From the NCBI GenBank assembly GCA_009692585.1, contig SHYX01000009.1, forward strand, positions 1 to 64,000: a stretch of DNA of 64,000 nucleotides, read 5' to 3'. The stretch comes from Myxococcales bacterium (GTDB lineage: Bacteria; Myxococcota; UBA796; SXON01). Position numbers and translations under genes: made by a program. Every line of letters starts with the position of its first letter. The stretch's first letter is position 1. Under the pieces are notes generated by a model. That model had not been told where the DNA came from. It ran no database searches and worked only from the letters and a program-made list of their open reading frames with translations. Below, in pieces: positions 15,895-24,675 of this stretch.

Positions 15895-17538
15895 GTGTCC
15901 GTCCCTTTGAGCCTGCGCCGCTCGGTCGCCCCGGCGGCGTGGTACGCGGCGTTGTCCATCGGGCTGTTGTGGCCCGCGGCTCTTCACCCGATCGCGGCGG
16001 TACCGGGCGCGCCCCGGACCGATCTCGCCGACGCGCTCTGGACGGCGTGGTTCGTGGCGCTTCGCCTGGGAAGTGGTCGCCTTCCCGACTCGGTGGACGG
16101 ACTGCTGAACTTTCCGCACGGGGGCGGGCTTTGGCCCGCCGACCCGCTCAACGGCCTGATTGGCGCCCCGCTGGTGGTCACCATCGGCGCCGCCGCCACG
16201 TGGACGGTGCTCGCGCACCTGCACCTGATCTTCGCGGGCTTCACCGCACATAAGCTCGGCGAACATTTTGCCGCGAACGGCCTCGTCGCCGGCACCCTCT
16301 ACGCCGCCGCCCCGATCACCCTCGCCCACCTCCACAACGGCGCCACCGAGGCGGTAGGGGGAACCGGATGGCTCGCGTTGGCCGCGCTCACCACGGTGCG
16401 GCTCGTCGACCGACCGGGCTGGCACAGGATCCTGGCATGCGCCGCCGCCGCCGCCGCCGCCGCCGTGGCCCACGCCTACACCGGCGCGCTCGCCGCGATC
16501 TTCGGCGGTGTGGTCTTCGCGTTCGCCCCGGGGTGGCGCAGCCGGGCACACCTTCTCGTCGCGGGTGGCCTCGCCGCCCTCCTCGCCGCGGCACCCCTCG
16601 CGATCGCGCTGGATCGCGCCACCGCCGCCGACAACGTCGTCGGAATCAAGACCGACAAGGAACTGGCGACGATCCGACGGACGATCGGCCCCGCCGATCC
16701 GGAGGGGTTCATCCACCCCGGCGACTTCCGCTCGCCGGACTTCCACACGCTCTCCCGCTACGGGGAAGAGATGGTGCACTGCGCCTACCTGGGATGGGTG
16801 CCCCTGCTGGCCGCGGCGATCTCCCTCCGGCGACGACGCGGCGTGGGCGTGCTGTGGGCTGCCGGCGCGCTGGCGCTCTTGTTGTCGATGGGTCCGGTGC
16901 TCGTGGAAGCCGGGGGGCCGGTCATCCTCGCCGGACGGCGCGCCGTGCCGCTGCCCTACTTGCTGGTGGAGGGCCTGCCGGGCTTCCGTTCCCTGTCCCT
17001 GCTGTGGCGTCTGGCGCAGTTGGCGGTGTTGTGCCTCGCGGTCCTGGCGGCACGGGCGCCGGGTCGCTCGGTCGGCCTCGCGTGGGCGCTGGTGGTCGCC
17101 ACCCTCGCCGAAACTCGGCTCGTCTCCCCGGCGCGTGCGCTCCCGTGGCACATGTCCGGAGAGATCGCGCCAGAAATCACGGCGTTGGCGGCCGAGCCGG
17201 ACGGGGCGGTGATGAACTTCCCGGTGGTGGGCGGGCGCCCCTACCTCTACGAACAGACCGCCCACGGCAAGCCCCTGACCGGCTCCCTGAATTTCCCGAA
17301 CAACGGAGCCTCGCGCCGGGTTTGGAAGGCCGCGATGGAGACGGCGCCCGGGAACGTCGACCGTTTCCGCGACGAGGTCGTGGCCAGCGCTCGTGCCGAG
17401 GGGGTGCGCTACCTGATCGTGCACGTGGACGCCCGCGCCTACGACGACGACCTTCACACCGAGGCCGTTCGGGCGATGAAGGACGCCTTCACCCCGATCG
17501 CCGCGTCGGGCTCGGTCCGGGTGTACCGCTTCTGGTAG
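15895..17538 (+). CDS. polytopic membrane protein (GT-C/YfhO-like)
   Basis: A 547-residue inner-membrane protein with about ten hydrophobic segments in the first 410 residues, then a soluble C-terminal domain of about 130 residues. A conserved-looking loop after the first segment (PRTDLADALWTAWF) and long periplasmic-type segments resemble GT-C glycosyltransferases or YfhO-family proteins that use polyprenyl-phosphate sugars; assignment is by architecture only. A GCC microsatellite at 16438-16464 encodes an Ala run. A GTG start at 15895 is used. It is followed 9 bp later by the beta-helix gene, and with the GT2 gene forms a probable glycan/lipid modification operon. Confidence 0.7.
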   Translation: MSVPLSLRRSVAPAAWYAALSIGLLWPAALHPIAAVPGAPRTDLADALWTAWFVALRLGSGRLPDSVDGLLNFPHGGGLWPADPLNGLIGAPLVVTIGAAATWTVLAHLHLIFAGFTAHKLGEHFAANGLVAGTLYAAAPITLAHLHNGATEAVGGTGWLALAALTTVRLVDRPGWHRILACAAAAAAAAVAHAYTGALAAIFGGVVFAFAPGWRSRAHLLVAGGLAALLAAAPLAIALDRATAADNVVGIKTDKELATIRRTIGPADPEGFIHPGDFRSPDFHTLSRYGEEMVHCAYLGWVPLLAAAISLRRRRGVGVLWAAGALALLLSMGPVLVEAGGPVILAGRRAVPLPYLLVEGLPGFRSLSLLWRLAQLAVLCLAVLAARAPGRSVGLAWALVVATLAETRLVSPARALPWHMSGEIAPEITALAAEPDGAVMNFPVVGGRPYLYEQTAHGKPLTGSLNFPNNGASRRVWKAAMETAPGNVDRFRDEVVASARAEGVRYLIVHVDARAYDDDLHTEAVRAMKDAFTPIAASGSVRVYRFW

Positions 17539-17547
17539 GCTACCGGC

Positions 17548-18621
17548 GTGGACAGGCTGGAGCGCGCGGCGGCGGTCGAGGAGGTCGAGGGTCTCGGGGC
17601 CTTCGCCGAGCGGGCATTTCTCGGTGGCACCCTGGCCGATTGGACCTCGCACGATGCCCGTGTGATCCTGCCGCCGCAGGCCATCGCCGCCCAGAAGGCC
17701 GTCGCGGCCGCGCTCGCAGCGGCCACCGCCCGCGGGGGTGACGTCCGCGCCGCGCCGCGCGGGTCGGTCAGCACCCCCGGGGCCACCCTGTTCGCCTCGG
17801 TCGACGGCACACCGGCCAGCCCCGAGCGCATCGCCAGGGCCCCCCTCGTCGCGTTCGATGCCCAGGAGCGAGAGCTCCCCGAACTGGCGGGGGAGCGCCT
17901 GCGCGTGGCCGACGCCTGGCTATTCCACGTGGAACACTGGTCCGACCTGTTGTGGGCCAATCTCCTGGCGATGGGACCCTGGTTGTGGGCGGAGCTCGCG
18001 ACGCCGTGGCGGCTCGGTCTGGCGGCGCTGTCGGCCCGTTCGTTCCGCGCCGAAGCGGTAGCCGCCGGCCTGGTCCGTCGGGGCGCCGATGCCTGGGTGC
18101 ACCCGCGGGCGACCGTCGAGTTCTCCGTGCTCGGGGCAGGCGTACGGGTGGGCGCCGGCGCCGTGGTGCGCGGGTCGATCCTCGGGGACGGCGCAATCGT
18201 GGAGGACCTGGCCCTCGTGGAGGGCTGCGTCGTCGGCGAGGGCGCCCGGATACAGCGACAGGCGATGGCCAAGTTCAGTGTCCTCGAGACGGGCTCGGCG
18301 CACGCCGGGGTGATCCAGCTGGGCGTGCTCGGCGCCGGGGCCCAGATCCGCCAGGGAGCGGTGCTCTTCGATCAGTCACTGGGGGCGCCCGTGCGGGTGC
18401 TTCGACGCGGGGTGCTGAGCCCGGCTCCCCGGGGGATGATCGGCGTTTGTGTTGGTCCGAACAGTATCATCGGCCAGGGCGTCCGCGTGGGCGCCGGGCG
18501 GGCGATCCCGGCAGGGCTGGTGGTCTTGCCCGAGGCCGGCACGGTGCTGTCCGACCCGGCAGTCCCGGCCGACACGCGGCGGGCGCGGGTGGCGGGCGGG
18601 CGCCTGGAGCCACTGTCGTGA
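17548..18621 (+). CDS. left-handed beta-helix (hexapeptide repeat) protein
   Basis: A 357-residue protein. From about residue 185 onward it shows hexapeptide-type repeats (VHPRATVEFSVLGAGVRVG, GAVVRGSILGDGAIVEDLAL, AQIRQGAVLFD, SIIGQGVRVGAG) of a left-handed beta-helix, as in the C-terminal half of GlmU and many sugar nucleotidyl/acyltransferases. The N-terminal half lacks an evident nucleotidyltransferase signature, so catalysis is uncertain. A GTG start is used; the TGA overlaps the GTG of the GT2 gene. The coding sequence carries a parS-like site encoding FHVE. Confidence 0.75.
   Translation: MDRLERAAAVEEVEGLGAFAERAFLGGTLADWTSHDARVILPPQAIAAQKAVAAALAAATARGGDVRAAPRGSVSTPGATLFASVDGTPASPERIARAPLVAFDAQERELPELAGERLRVADAWLFHVEHWSDLLWANLLAMGPWLWAELATPWRLGLAALSARSFRAEAVAAGLVRRGADAWVHPRATVEFSVLGAGVRVGAGAVVRGSILGDGAIVEDLALVEGCVVGEGARIQRQAMAKFSVLETGSAHAGVIQLGVLGAGAQIRQGAVLFDQSLGAPVRVLRRGVLSPAPRGMIGVCVGPNSIIGQGVRVGAGRAIPAGLVVLPEAGTVLSDPAVPADTRRARVAGGRLEPLS
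17921..17936. other. parS: second parS-like site
   Basis: TATTCCACGTGGAACA matches the parS consensus TGTTCCACGTGGAACA at 15 of 16 positions, with the perfect 12 bp core TTCCACGTGGAA. It lies within the beta-helix gene, 9.4 kb from the rsmG site, and like that one encodes Phe-His-Val-Glu. Confidence 0.75.
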
Positions 18622-19802
18622 AGTGGGGCGATCCTGATCTCTCGCTGGTGCTCCTGGGCGGCTACCTGACGGTGCTGACCGTGTTGTGGAGCGCGCTGCT
18701 GGCGGGCGTCGGCTCGTGGCACCGCCGCTTCGGGCTCCCCGAGGAAGCCGCGGCGACGGCGCTCCCCACGCTCACGATCTGCATCCCCGCCCGAGATGAG
18801 GGCCATCAGATCGCGGCCTGCGTGCGCGCCGCTCGCGCCACCGACCATCCGGACTTCGAGATCGTCGTCGTCGACGACGGCTCGACCGACGGCACCGCAG
18901 AGGTGGCCCGCGACGCGGCGGGGGACGACCCTCGCGTGCGGGTGATCGCCGGCACCCCGCCTGCGGCCGGGTGGGCAGGCAAGCCGTGGGCATGCGCGCG
19001 GGCGGCCACCGAGGCCCACGGCCGACACCTCCTTTTTATCGACGCCGACGTGGTGATCGAGCCGACCGCCGCGCGCCGGGCCGCGGCCGTGCTCCAGAAC
19101 CGCCGCCTGGGCCTGCTGAGTCTTTTCGGCACCTGGCGACTGGACGGTGTCTGGGAGCGCATCGCGATCCCGGTGATCGGGTGGTTCATCCGCGGCGTCA
19201 CCGACATCGATGCGGTCAACGCACCTGGACGGGCGGAGGCCTTCGCCAACGGGCAGTTCCTGCTTGTCGACCGCGCGGCCTACGACGCCGTCGGTGGCCA
19301 CGCGGCGGTCAAGGGCGAGGTGCTGGAGGACGTGCGCCTTGCCCAGGTGCTCAAGCGCCGCGGGATGGCGCTGGGCCTCTACGCCGCGCCGTGGGCGTTC
19401 CGGGTCCGGCTGTACCGCAACCTCACCGAGATCTTCGCGGGATACACCAAGAACTTCTACGAAGGGATGGGGCGTCGGCCGCACGTCGCGCTGGCCGCAC
19501 TCCTGTTTCTGGCCATCGCGTCCTTTCTGCCCTACTTCCTGTTTTTCGTGGCGATGATCGCGCCCCAGCTGGTCCTCACCGGCGTCGAGACCCCGTGGGC
19601 CTGGCAGCTGTGGCTGGCGATTGTCTGTGGCCTCCCGGTGGTCTTCCGCTTCCGACTCGACCGCAACGACGGGCGGTCCGGCTCGCTGGCGTGGACGCAT
19701 CCCCTGGGCAATCTGGTTCTGGGCGCGGTTCTGCTCGGCTCGGTGCTGCGGGTCCGCACACGTTGGAAAGGGCGCGCCTTCCACGACGGCCGCGCCGTCT
19801 GA
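18618..19802 (+). CDS. GT2 glycosyltransferase with C-terminal membrane segments
   Basis: A 394-residue GT-A fold glycosyltransferase of family 2. One N-terminal membrane helix precedes the catalytic domain: TLTICIPARDEG, then EIVVVDDGSTDGT, LLFIDADVVIEP (the DxD-type metal motif) and EDVRLAQVLKRRGM (the ED/QxxRW-like region). Two or three membrane helices close the protein (residues about 290-350). The architecture resembles HpnB/carotenoid-type membrane glycosyltransferases. The GTG start overlaps the upstream TGA. Probably it glycosylates a membrane lipid together with the two upstream genes; the acceptor is unknown. Confidence 0.85.
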   Translation: MKWGDPDLSLVLLGGYLTVLTVLWSALLAGVGSWHRRFGLPEEAAATALPTLTICIPARDEGHQIAACVRAARATDHPDFEIVVVDDGSTDGTAEVARDAAGDDPRVRVIAGTPPAAGWAGKPWACARAATEAHGRHLLFIDADVVIEPTAARRAAAVLQNRRLGLLSLFGTWRLDGVWERIAIPVIGWFIRGVTDIDAVNAPGRAEAFANGQFLLVDRAAYDAVGGHAAVKGEVLEDVRLAQVLKRRGMALGLYAAPWAFRVRLYRNLTEIFAGYTKNFYEGMGRRPHVALAALLFLAIASFLPYFLFFVAMIAPQLVLTGVETPWAWQLWLAIVCGLPVVFRFRLDRNDGRSGSLAWTHPLGNLVLGAVLLGSVLRVRTRWKGRAFHDGRAV

Positions 19803-19863
19803 CTGCGCGAGGACGGGCCGCTAAGTGAGGAACCGCGAAGGGGGGGCCCCCTTGCAAGACAGA

Positions 19864-19899
19864 GACGCCGGCGAAAGTTCGAGGACCTTCGCCGGCGTC
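19864..19899 (-). terminator. 12 bp stem-loop just 3' of tRNA-Gly
   Basis: GACGCCGGCGAA and TTCGCCGGCGTC pair perfectly over 12 bp with a 12-base loop, beginning 5 bases after the tRNA CCA end. It would end the tRNA transcript or mark a processing site. There is no long T-run on either strand. Confidence 0.55.
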
Positions 19900-19903
19900 A
19901 AGG

Positions 19904-19979
19904 TGGAGCGGGAGACCGGACTCGAACCGGCGGCAACAACGTTGGCAACGTTGCACTCTACCAACTGAGTTACTCCCGC
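19904..19979 (-). tRNA. tRNA-Gly(GCC)
   Basis: The minus strand folds as a full cloverleaf: acceptor stem GCGGGAG/CTCCCGC, D arm ACTC-AGTTGGTA-GAGT, anticodon stem CAACG/CGTTG with loop TTGCCAA giving anticodon GCC, and T arm with GGTTCGAGTCC. The discriminator T and the CCA end are encoded. It reads GGC and GGT glycine codons. It is an isolated gene between the GT2 operon and the divergent MopE lipoprotein. Confidence 0.96.
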
Positions 19980-20159
19980 GCCGGGGCCACCCTCTTAATC
20001 GCTCATCCGGTGTCGTCAAGGATCGCGCGCCCTGCGGTCACCGGCACGCCAAGAGCCCGCTCGCGATCCGGCCATTTCCAGCGACGGAGCGTTCAGGTGC
20101 TGACGATCGCGCCCCGCCCGGCTACGTTAGCGCGACCTCATCTTCGCCCTGGAGCGACC

Positions 20160-22076
20160 ATGCGCCTTTCTCTCTCCCCGCTGATCCTGCTGGCCCTCGC
20201 GTCGTGCACGCCGACCGATACCGAAGACACCCAAAAGGAAGACACGGCGACCGACACCGGTGAAGATTACGTCCCGCCCACCGACGACGACGGCGACGGC
20301 GTCACGCCGAACGACGGCGACTGCGACGACACCGACCCCACCCGCTTCCCCGGCAACTCCGAAGCGTGCAACGGGATCGACGACAACTGTAACGGCGACG
20401 TCGACGAGGGCCTCCCGGACACCGACGGCGACGGCATCGCCGACTGTCAGGACACCGAGACCTGCGACGGCGTCGACAACAACGGCGACGGACTGGTCGA
20501 CGAAGGCTTCGCCGATGACGACGGAAATGGCGTCGCAGACTGCGTGGGCGCCGAGGTCTGCGACGGCATCGACAACAACGAGAATGGTCAGGTTGATGAG
20601 GGCTTCGATGCGGACGGCGACGGTTTCACCCAGTGCGGCGACGCCAGCGTCGAGCCGGACTGCGACGACAGCGATCCCAACGTCTTCCCCGACGCCGGTG
20701 AAGTCAGCGGCGATGCCGTCGACAACGACTGCGACGGCCTGGTGGACGAAGGCGACTGGGAAGCGGGCGACCTCGCGCTCAACGAGATCATGAACAACCC
20801 GTTCGACGTGCTCGATCCGGACGGGGAGTACCTCGAAGTCGTCAACATGTCCCTGCGGACGCTGTTCCTCAACGGCCTCATCCTGGCCTCGGACACCGAC
20901 GGCGAGTGGCACCAGGTCATGAGCGACACGCTGTTGACCCTGGAGCCGGGCGCCTACTTCGTCTTCGCCTCCAACCAGACCTACGTCACCAACGGCAACG
21001 TCAACGTCAACTACGAATACGCCGACATCGTGCTGAGCAATGAGACCGACGACATCAAGCTGATCGCTGACGGCATCGTGCTGGACTCGCTCTCCTGGGA
21101 CGATGGCGCCACCATGCCCGACCTCCAGGGCGGGTCGATGGGGGTGGACCCCTGGTACATGGGCGCCACGACCAACGACGATGTCGCCTCTTGGTGTGCC
21201 GCAACCGAGGAGTGGGGCAATCCTGGCTCTGACTACGGCAGCCCGGGGGTCGACAACGAGCTGTGCTCCACCTGGGACCACGACGGGGACGGGTTCACCG
21301 GCGATGCCGGCGACTGCATGGACGACAATCCCGCCGTCTACCCCGGCGCCTTCGAGGCCACCGACGGTTTGGACACCGACTGTGATGGGGAGTCGGAGTC
21401 GGCGCCGACCGCGCTGCCGGCCTACGACACCAGCTCCGTGCTGGCCACGTGCTCGCCTCTATACCTCGTCGGCACCGGCTCCTTCGACGCCGACGGGGAC
21501 CCGATGACGTACAGCTGGGAACTCGCCGGGGCCCCCGCCGGCTCGTCCAAGACCACCGCCGACATCCAGAACCCCACCGACGCCAACCCGCAGTTCCACC
21601 CGGACCTGCCGGGCGACTACACGTTCACGCTGACGGTGAACGACGGCGGAACCGACTCGCTTCCGGTTTCGTTGACCGTGGCCATCGCCGATCGGGGCTA
21701 CAACAGCGATCCGGTCGCCGCCGCCGGCGCCGACCAGTCGACCACCGGCAGCGCCACCTGCACGCCGATCAGCTACGGCGTCAGCTACGACTGCGACCCC
21801 TGCAGCGACTACTACTTCTACCTGGACGCCAGCGGCAGCACCGACGGGGATGGGGACGAGCTGACGTACACCTGGTCCGAGGTGAGCGACGCCAACGGCA
21901 TCGCCACCCTCTCGACCACCGCGGCCACCACGGCTCAGGTGTTCTTCGACGACCCGCTGGCCACCTACGGCGCCGCCGACGACAACACCGTCGTCATCGA
22001 AGTGGCCGCGACCGACTGCTACGGCGGCTGGACCACCGATCAGCTCACGCTCACCTACGCCTGCACCGGCTCCTGA
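20160..22076 (+). CDS. MopE-like/lamin-tail-domain surface lipoprotein
   Basis: A 638-residue lipoprotein: signal MRLSLSPLILLALASC with lipobox ALASC, then a Thr/Asp-rich spacer. Residues about 40-205 hold five MopE-type motifs with paired Cys and Asp (ACNGIDDNCNGDVDEG, TCDGVDNNGDGLVDEG, VCDGIDNNENGQVDEG, DCDDSDPNVFPD and others), expected to bind Ca or Cu. Residues about 205-345 form a lamin-tail (LTD) domain (LNEIMNNPF, EYLEVVNMS, GLILASDTDGEW). One more MopE motif and two PKD/Ig-like domains follow. It is a single gene with a 180 bp upstream region shared with the tRNA. Surface exposure is inferred. Confidence 0.9.
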   Translation: MRLSLSPLILLALASCTPTDTEDTQKEDTATDTGEDYVPPTDDDGDGVTPNDGDCDDTDPTRFPGNSEACNGIDDNCNGDVDEGLPDTDGDGIADCQDTETCDGVDNNGDGLVDEGFADDDGNGVADCVGAEVCDGIDNNENGQVDEGFDADGDGFTQCGDASVEPDCDDSDPNVFPDAGEVSGDAVDNDCDGLVDEGDWEAGDLALNEIMNNPFDVLDPDGEYLEVVNMSLRTLFLNGLILASDTDGEWHQVMSDTLLTLEPGAYFVFASNQTYVTNGNVNVNYEYADIVLSNETDDIKLIADGIVLDSLSWDDGATMPDLQGGSMGVDPWYMGATTNDDVASWCAATEEWGNPGSDYGSPGVDNELCSTWDHDGDGFTGDAGDCMDDNPAVYPGAFEATDGLDTDCDGESESAPTALPAYDTSSVLATCSPLYLVGTGSFDADGDPMTYSWELAGAPAGSSKTTADIQNPTDANPQFHPDLPGDYTFTLTVNDGGTDSLPVSLTVAIADRGYNSDPVAAAGADQSTTGSATCTPISYGVSYDCDPCSDYYFYLDASGSTDGDGDELTYTWSEVSDANGIATLSTTAATTAQVFFDDPLATYGAADDNTVVIEVAATDCYGGWTTDQLTLTYACTGS

Positions 22077-22112
22077 TCGCCCGCGGCGGGCGATCGCTCA
22101 GGCGTCCTGAGC
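22075..22112. terminator. double stem-loop between convergent genes
   Basis: GATCGCCCGC pairs with GCGGGCGATC (22075-22095), followed directly by GCTCAGG paired with CCTGAGC (22096-22112). They begin at the stop codon of the MopE/LTD gene and run into the end of the ferredoxin gene. Strong stems without a T-run suit bidirectional termination in a GC-rich genome. Confidence 0.5.
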
Positions 22113-22781
22113 GGTCCCGGTGGCGAGGCCGCGGGCGGCGGCTTCGCTCTTTTCGACCCAGTGGATACACGTGACGGGACAGGCCTCGATGGCGTCCTGG
22201 ATCAGGTCCATGGGGCCGTCCTGTGCGATCGGCGAGGCCTTGGCGTCCGCGGGCAACACGAACACCCGCTCGGTCTGCTCGACGCAGGTTCCACAGGAGA
22301 TGCACTCCCACTGGTCGATGGCCAGGAGCTTGCCGGCGGCCTTGGCGCGAGAGGACTCGTTGTCGAGCGGACCCCAGTAGGGGGCGCCGTCGTCGGCGTG
22401 GTTGAGCCCGACGCCGCCGGTGATGGCGCTCGTGTCGCGGCCATTGGCCTTGGCGCGGGCGAGGTAATGACCAAGCTCGGTCGAGCCGGTGTCGGCATGG
22501 ACGATCTTCGCCGCGTCGCGCGCCGCCGCCACCGCAGCCGCGGCGAGCGAACCGGGGGCGTGCTTGGGCAGCGTCGGGAGCGTGGCCGGCGCCATGTCGG
22601 CGGGACGCACCGGGCTCGGGGCCGGGTCGACGGCGGCGACGACGACGGGGGACGGGACCGGGGCGGTCGGTGCGCCTGCCGGGCTCGGCACGACGCGCAA
22701 CGGGTCGCTGGCGCCCACCCGACGTTCGCTCAGCGCGGACTTGACCGTCTCTCGCAGGCCCTGCCGAAAGCGCGACAGCAT
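22098..22781 (-). CDS. ferredoxin with long N-terminal extension
   Basis: A 227-residue protein whose C-terminal 80 residues form a bacterial ferredoxin: CISCGTCVEQTERVF followed by IEACPVTCIHW supplies the cysteines for one 4Fe-4S cluster, with another Cys nearby. The N-terminal 100 residues are Ala/Pro-rich and probably disordered, and the middle (HYLARAKANGRDTSAITGG, DDGAPYWGPLDNES) is not recognised. It would carry electrons in the cytoplasm to an unknown partner. It converges on the MopE/LTD gene. An unrelated short ferredoxin lies at 50.4 kb. Confidence 0.85.
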   Translation of the reverse strand: MLSRFRQGLRETVKSALSERRVGASDPLRVVPSPAGAPTAPVPSPVVVAAVDPAPSPVRPADMAPATLPTLPKHAPGSLAAAAVAAARDAAKIVHADTGSTELGHYLARAKANGRDTSAITGGVGLNHADDGAPYWGPLDNESSRAKAAGKLLAIDQWECISCGTCVEQTERVFVLPADAKASPIAQDGPMDLIQDAIEACPVTCIHWVEKSEAAARGLATGTAQDA

Positions 22782-22890
22782 CAGGGGTCCCGCCGGGGGT
22801 CGGCGCGGATGGCGAGGGGATGGCGCCAGGACGGCATGGTCCGACTATAGCCGTGACCGGCCGGGGGCGGCGTAGTCGAACTCGCCAAAC

Positions 22891-24675
22891 TCACGGCAAC
22901 AGCAACGCGCCGACCGCGACCACCGCCGCGGCGACCATCGGCCAGCCGAACTGAAGCGACCACCCCAGGGAGAACGCGACCATGGCCAGGCCATTGTTGA
23001 GCACGTGCGCCAGCATCCCGGGGAGCACGCTGCGGCTGCGAATCGAGATGAAGCCCAAGAGCACGCCCAGCACCGTGGTGGGGAAGAAGCGGAAGAGGCT
23101 GAGGTGGAACAGGCCGAAGGCGAGCGCGGTCACCAGCACGGCCACGCCTGCCGCACCGCGGCTGCACCACAGGCCGAAGAACGCGCCGCGGAACAACAGT
23201 TCCTCGCACACTCCGGGAAGGACCGCGAAGAAGAGCAGGAGCTGCCAGAGCGGCACCGCCTCCGGGAAAATCCCCTCGAACAACGACGTCGGCGCCGGCA
23301 GCACCACGCTCACCAGTTCCCCGACACACAGCGCCAATCCGGGCATCGACACCCCCACGACCACGGCGCGGAGCCACTCGCGGCGGGGGGCGGCGTGCAA
23401 ACGGAGCGTGCCGCGAATCGACAGCCCGAGCCACCAGGGCGCGGCCAGCGCCAGCGGCACGAAGAGGCCCACCTGGGTGAACGCCATCCCCGCCCGGATG
23501 TCCAGCGCCTGCGCCGTCTGGCCGAGGAACCACAGGGACAAACACGCGATTGCGAACAAGGTCAGCGCGTCCGCGCGGTAATCGCCCCGCAGCCGGCGCT
23601 GGGACGATCCCCGGCTGCCGAGGATCACGTCCTCCCGGCCGATGAGGCGAGAGCCGAAGTAGAGGGCGCCGGCCGCGAACAACGCGTGGGCCAGAAACGC
23701 CAACGCCAGAAGCCCGGGCTCAACCCGCTCACAGACCACCTCGCGGAGCGCGAGCGCCAGCCCGGTGACCGGGAGCACCGCGGTGATCACCGTCAATCGG
23801 ATGCCGGGAAGCAGCGCGCCGCACGCCAGCAGCAAGGGGATGATCAACACCGGCATGGTGAGCACCTGACCGCTCTTGAAGTCCTGGGCCCACGCCGCCG
23901 CCGCGCACAAGACCGCGGACAACAGCACCGCCATCGGAAAGAACAGCAACACCGCGACCGCGACCGTGCTCGCTGGAAGGTCCATGTCCAAGAGAAACCG
24001 GGCGCTAATCCAGGATGAAAGACCAGTAAATACCGTGCTCAGCCCGGTGAAGAGCAGCACCAGGAGGAACTTGCCGCCCAGCACGAGCCGCCGGTCGACC
24101 GCCGTGGTCAGGAGCGTCTCGACCGTGCCGCGCTCCTTTTCGCCGGTGACGACGTCGAGCGCGGTGTAGAGGCCACCGGTCAACAGCGTGAACAGTAGCA
24201 ACAACGGCAGCACGCCCGCCGCGGTCTGGCGCGTCCGGTCCTCCTTGGTCATGGTGTCGTGCGTTTCGACGCGCCGGGTCGCCGTCGCGGCACGCAGGTC
24301 GTCCAACGCGCCTCGCAGGCGAACGCGCGCGTCGAGGCTGTCGGGCTCGCGGCTGTCCCACCACAGGTCGGCCCCGTCGGTGGTACGCCGGGCGGCGGCG
24401 GCCACCCTGCCGTCGCGGACCGCCGCTTCGAGCTCGGCGACGTCGACGCGATGGAGATTGTCCGGGAGCGCAAACGCGGGCTCGGTGGCAACGTCGAGCA
24501 CCTCCGCGTCGGCGGTCTCCTGCGAGCGGCGCACGACCTCGGAACCGGCCGCGCCGAGCATCGGGTACACGAAGAGGGGCACCACGACCATCAGGGCCAG
24601 GGTGAGCGGATCCCGAAGGTGCTGGCGCAGCTCCGCCGCGAGGATCACCCGCAGAATGCGCGCCGCGTCCCTCAC
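22891..24675 (-). CDS. ABC-2 permease fused to CPBP intramembrane protease
   Basis: A 594-residue membrane protein. The first 400 residues are an ABC-2/NatB-type permease: an early helix, a large extracytoplasmic loop of about 150 residues, then DVVTGEKERGTVETLLTT and a block of helices. The last 190 residues are a CPBP (CAAX-protease-like) domain with PGVCEELLFRGAFFG, then ALAFGLFHLSLF and MLAHVLNNGLAM, giving the EExxxR, FxxxH and HxxxN motifs. The GTG start at 24675 overlaps the ATPase stop. It is the last gene of an exporter operon. The fusion suggests that export is coupled to cleavage of a membrane-bound substrate or leader; that is inference. Confidence 0.88.
   Translation of the reverse strand: MRDAARILRVILAAELRQHLRDPLTLALMVVVPLFVYPMLGAAGSEVVRRSQETADAEVLDVATEPAFALPDNLHRVDVAELEAAVRDGRVAAAARRTTDGADLWWDSREPDSLDARVRLRGALDDLRAATATRRVETHDTMTKEDRTRQTAAGVLPLLLLFTLLTGGLYTALDVVTGEKERGTVETLLTTAVDRRLVLGGKFLLVLLFTGLSTVFTGLSSWISARFLLDMDLPASTVAVAVLLFFPMAVLLSAVLCAAAAWAQDFKSGQVLTMPVLIIPLLLACGALLPGIRLTVITAVLPVTGLALALREVVCERVEPGLLALAFLAHALFAAGALYFGSRLIGREDVILGSRGSSQRRLRGDYRADALTLFAIACLSLWFLGQTAQALDIRAGMAFTQVGLFVPLALAAPWWLGLSIRGTLRLHAAPRREWLRAVVVGVSMPGLALCVGELVSVVLPAPTSLFEGIFPEAVPLWQLLLFFAVLPGVCEELLFRGAFFGLWCSRGAAGVAVLVTALAFGLFHLSLFRFFPTTVLGVLLGFISIRSRSVLPGMLAHVLNNGLAMVAFSLGWSLQFGWPMVAAAVVAVGALLLP

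Noticed and set aside
16438..16464. GCC trinucleotide repeat
   Set aside because: It encodes an Ala run within a membrane helix and needs no special explanation in this GC content.
15727..17652. 641-codon minus-strand open frame
   Set aside because: It is antisense to the polytopic membrane protein, which has clear hydrophobic segments and coding signals.
19838..19854. G-run followed by C-run after the GT2 gene
   Set aside because: It is palindromic but with no loop, so it cannot form a normal terminator hairpin; the nearby 12 bp stem is a better candidate.
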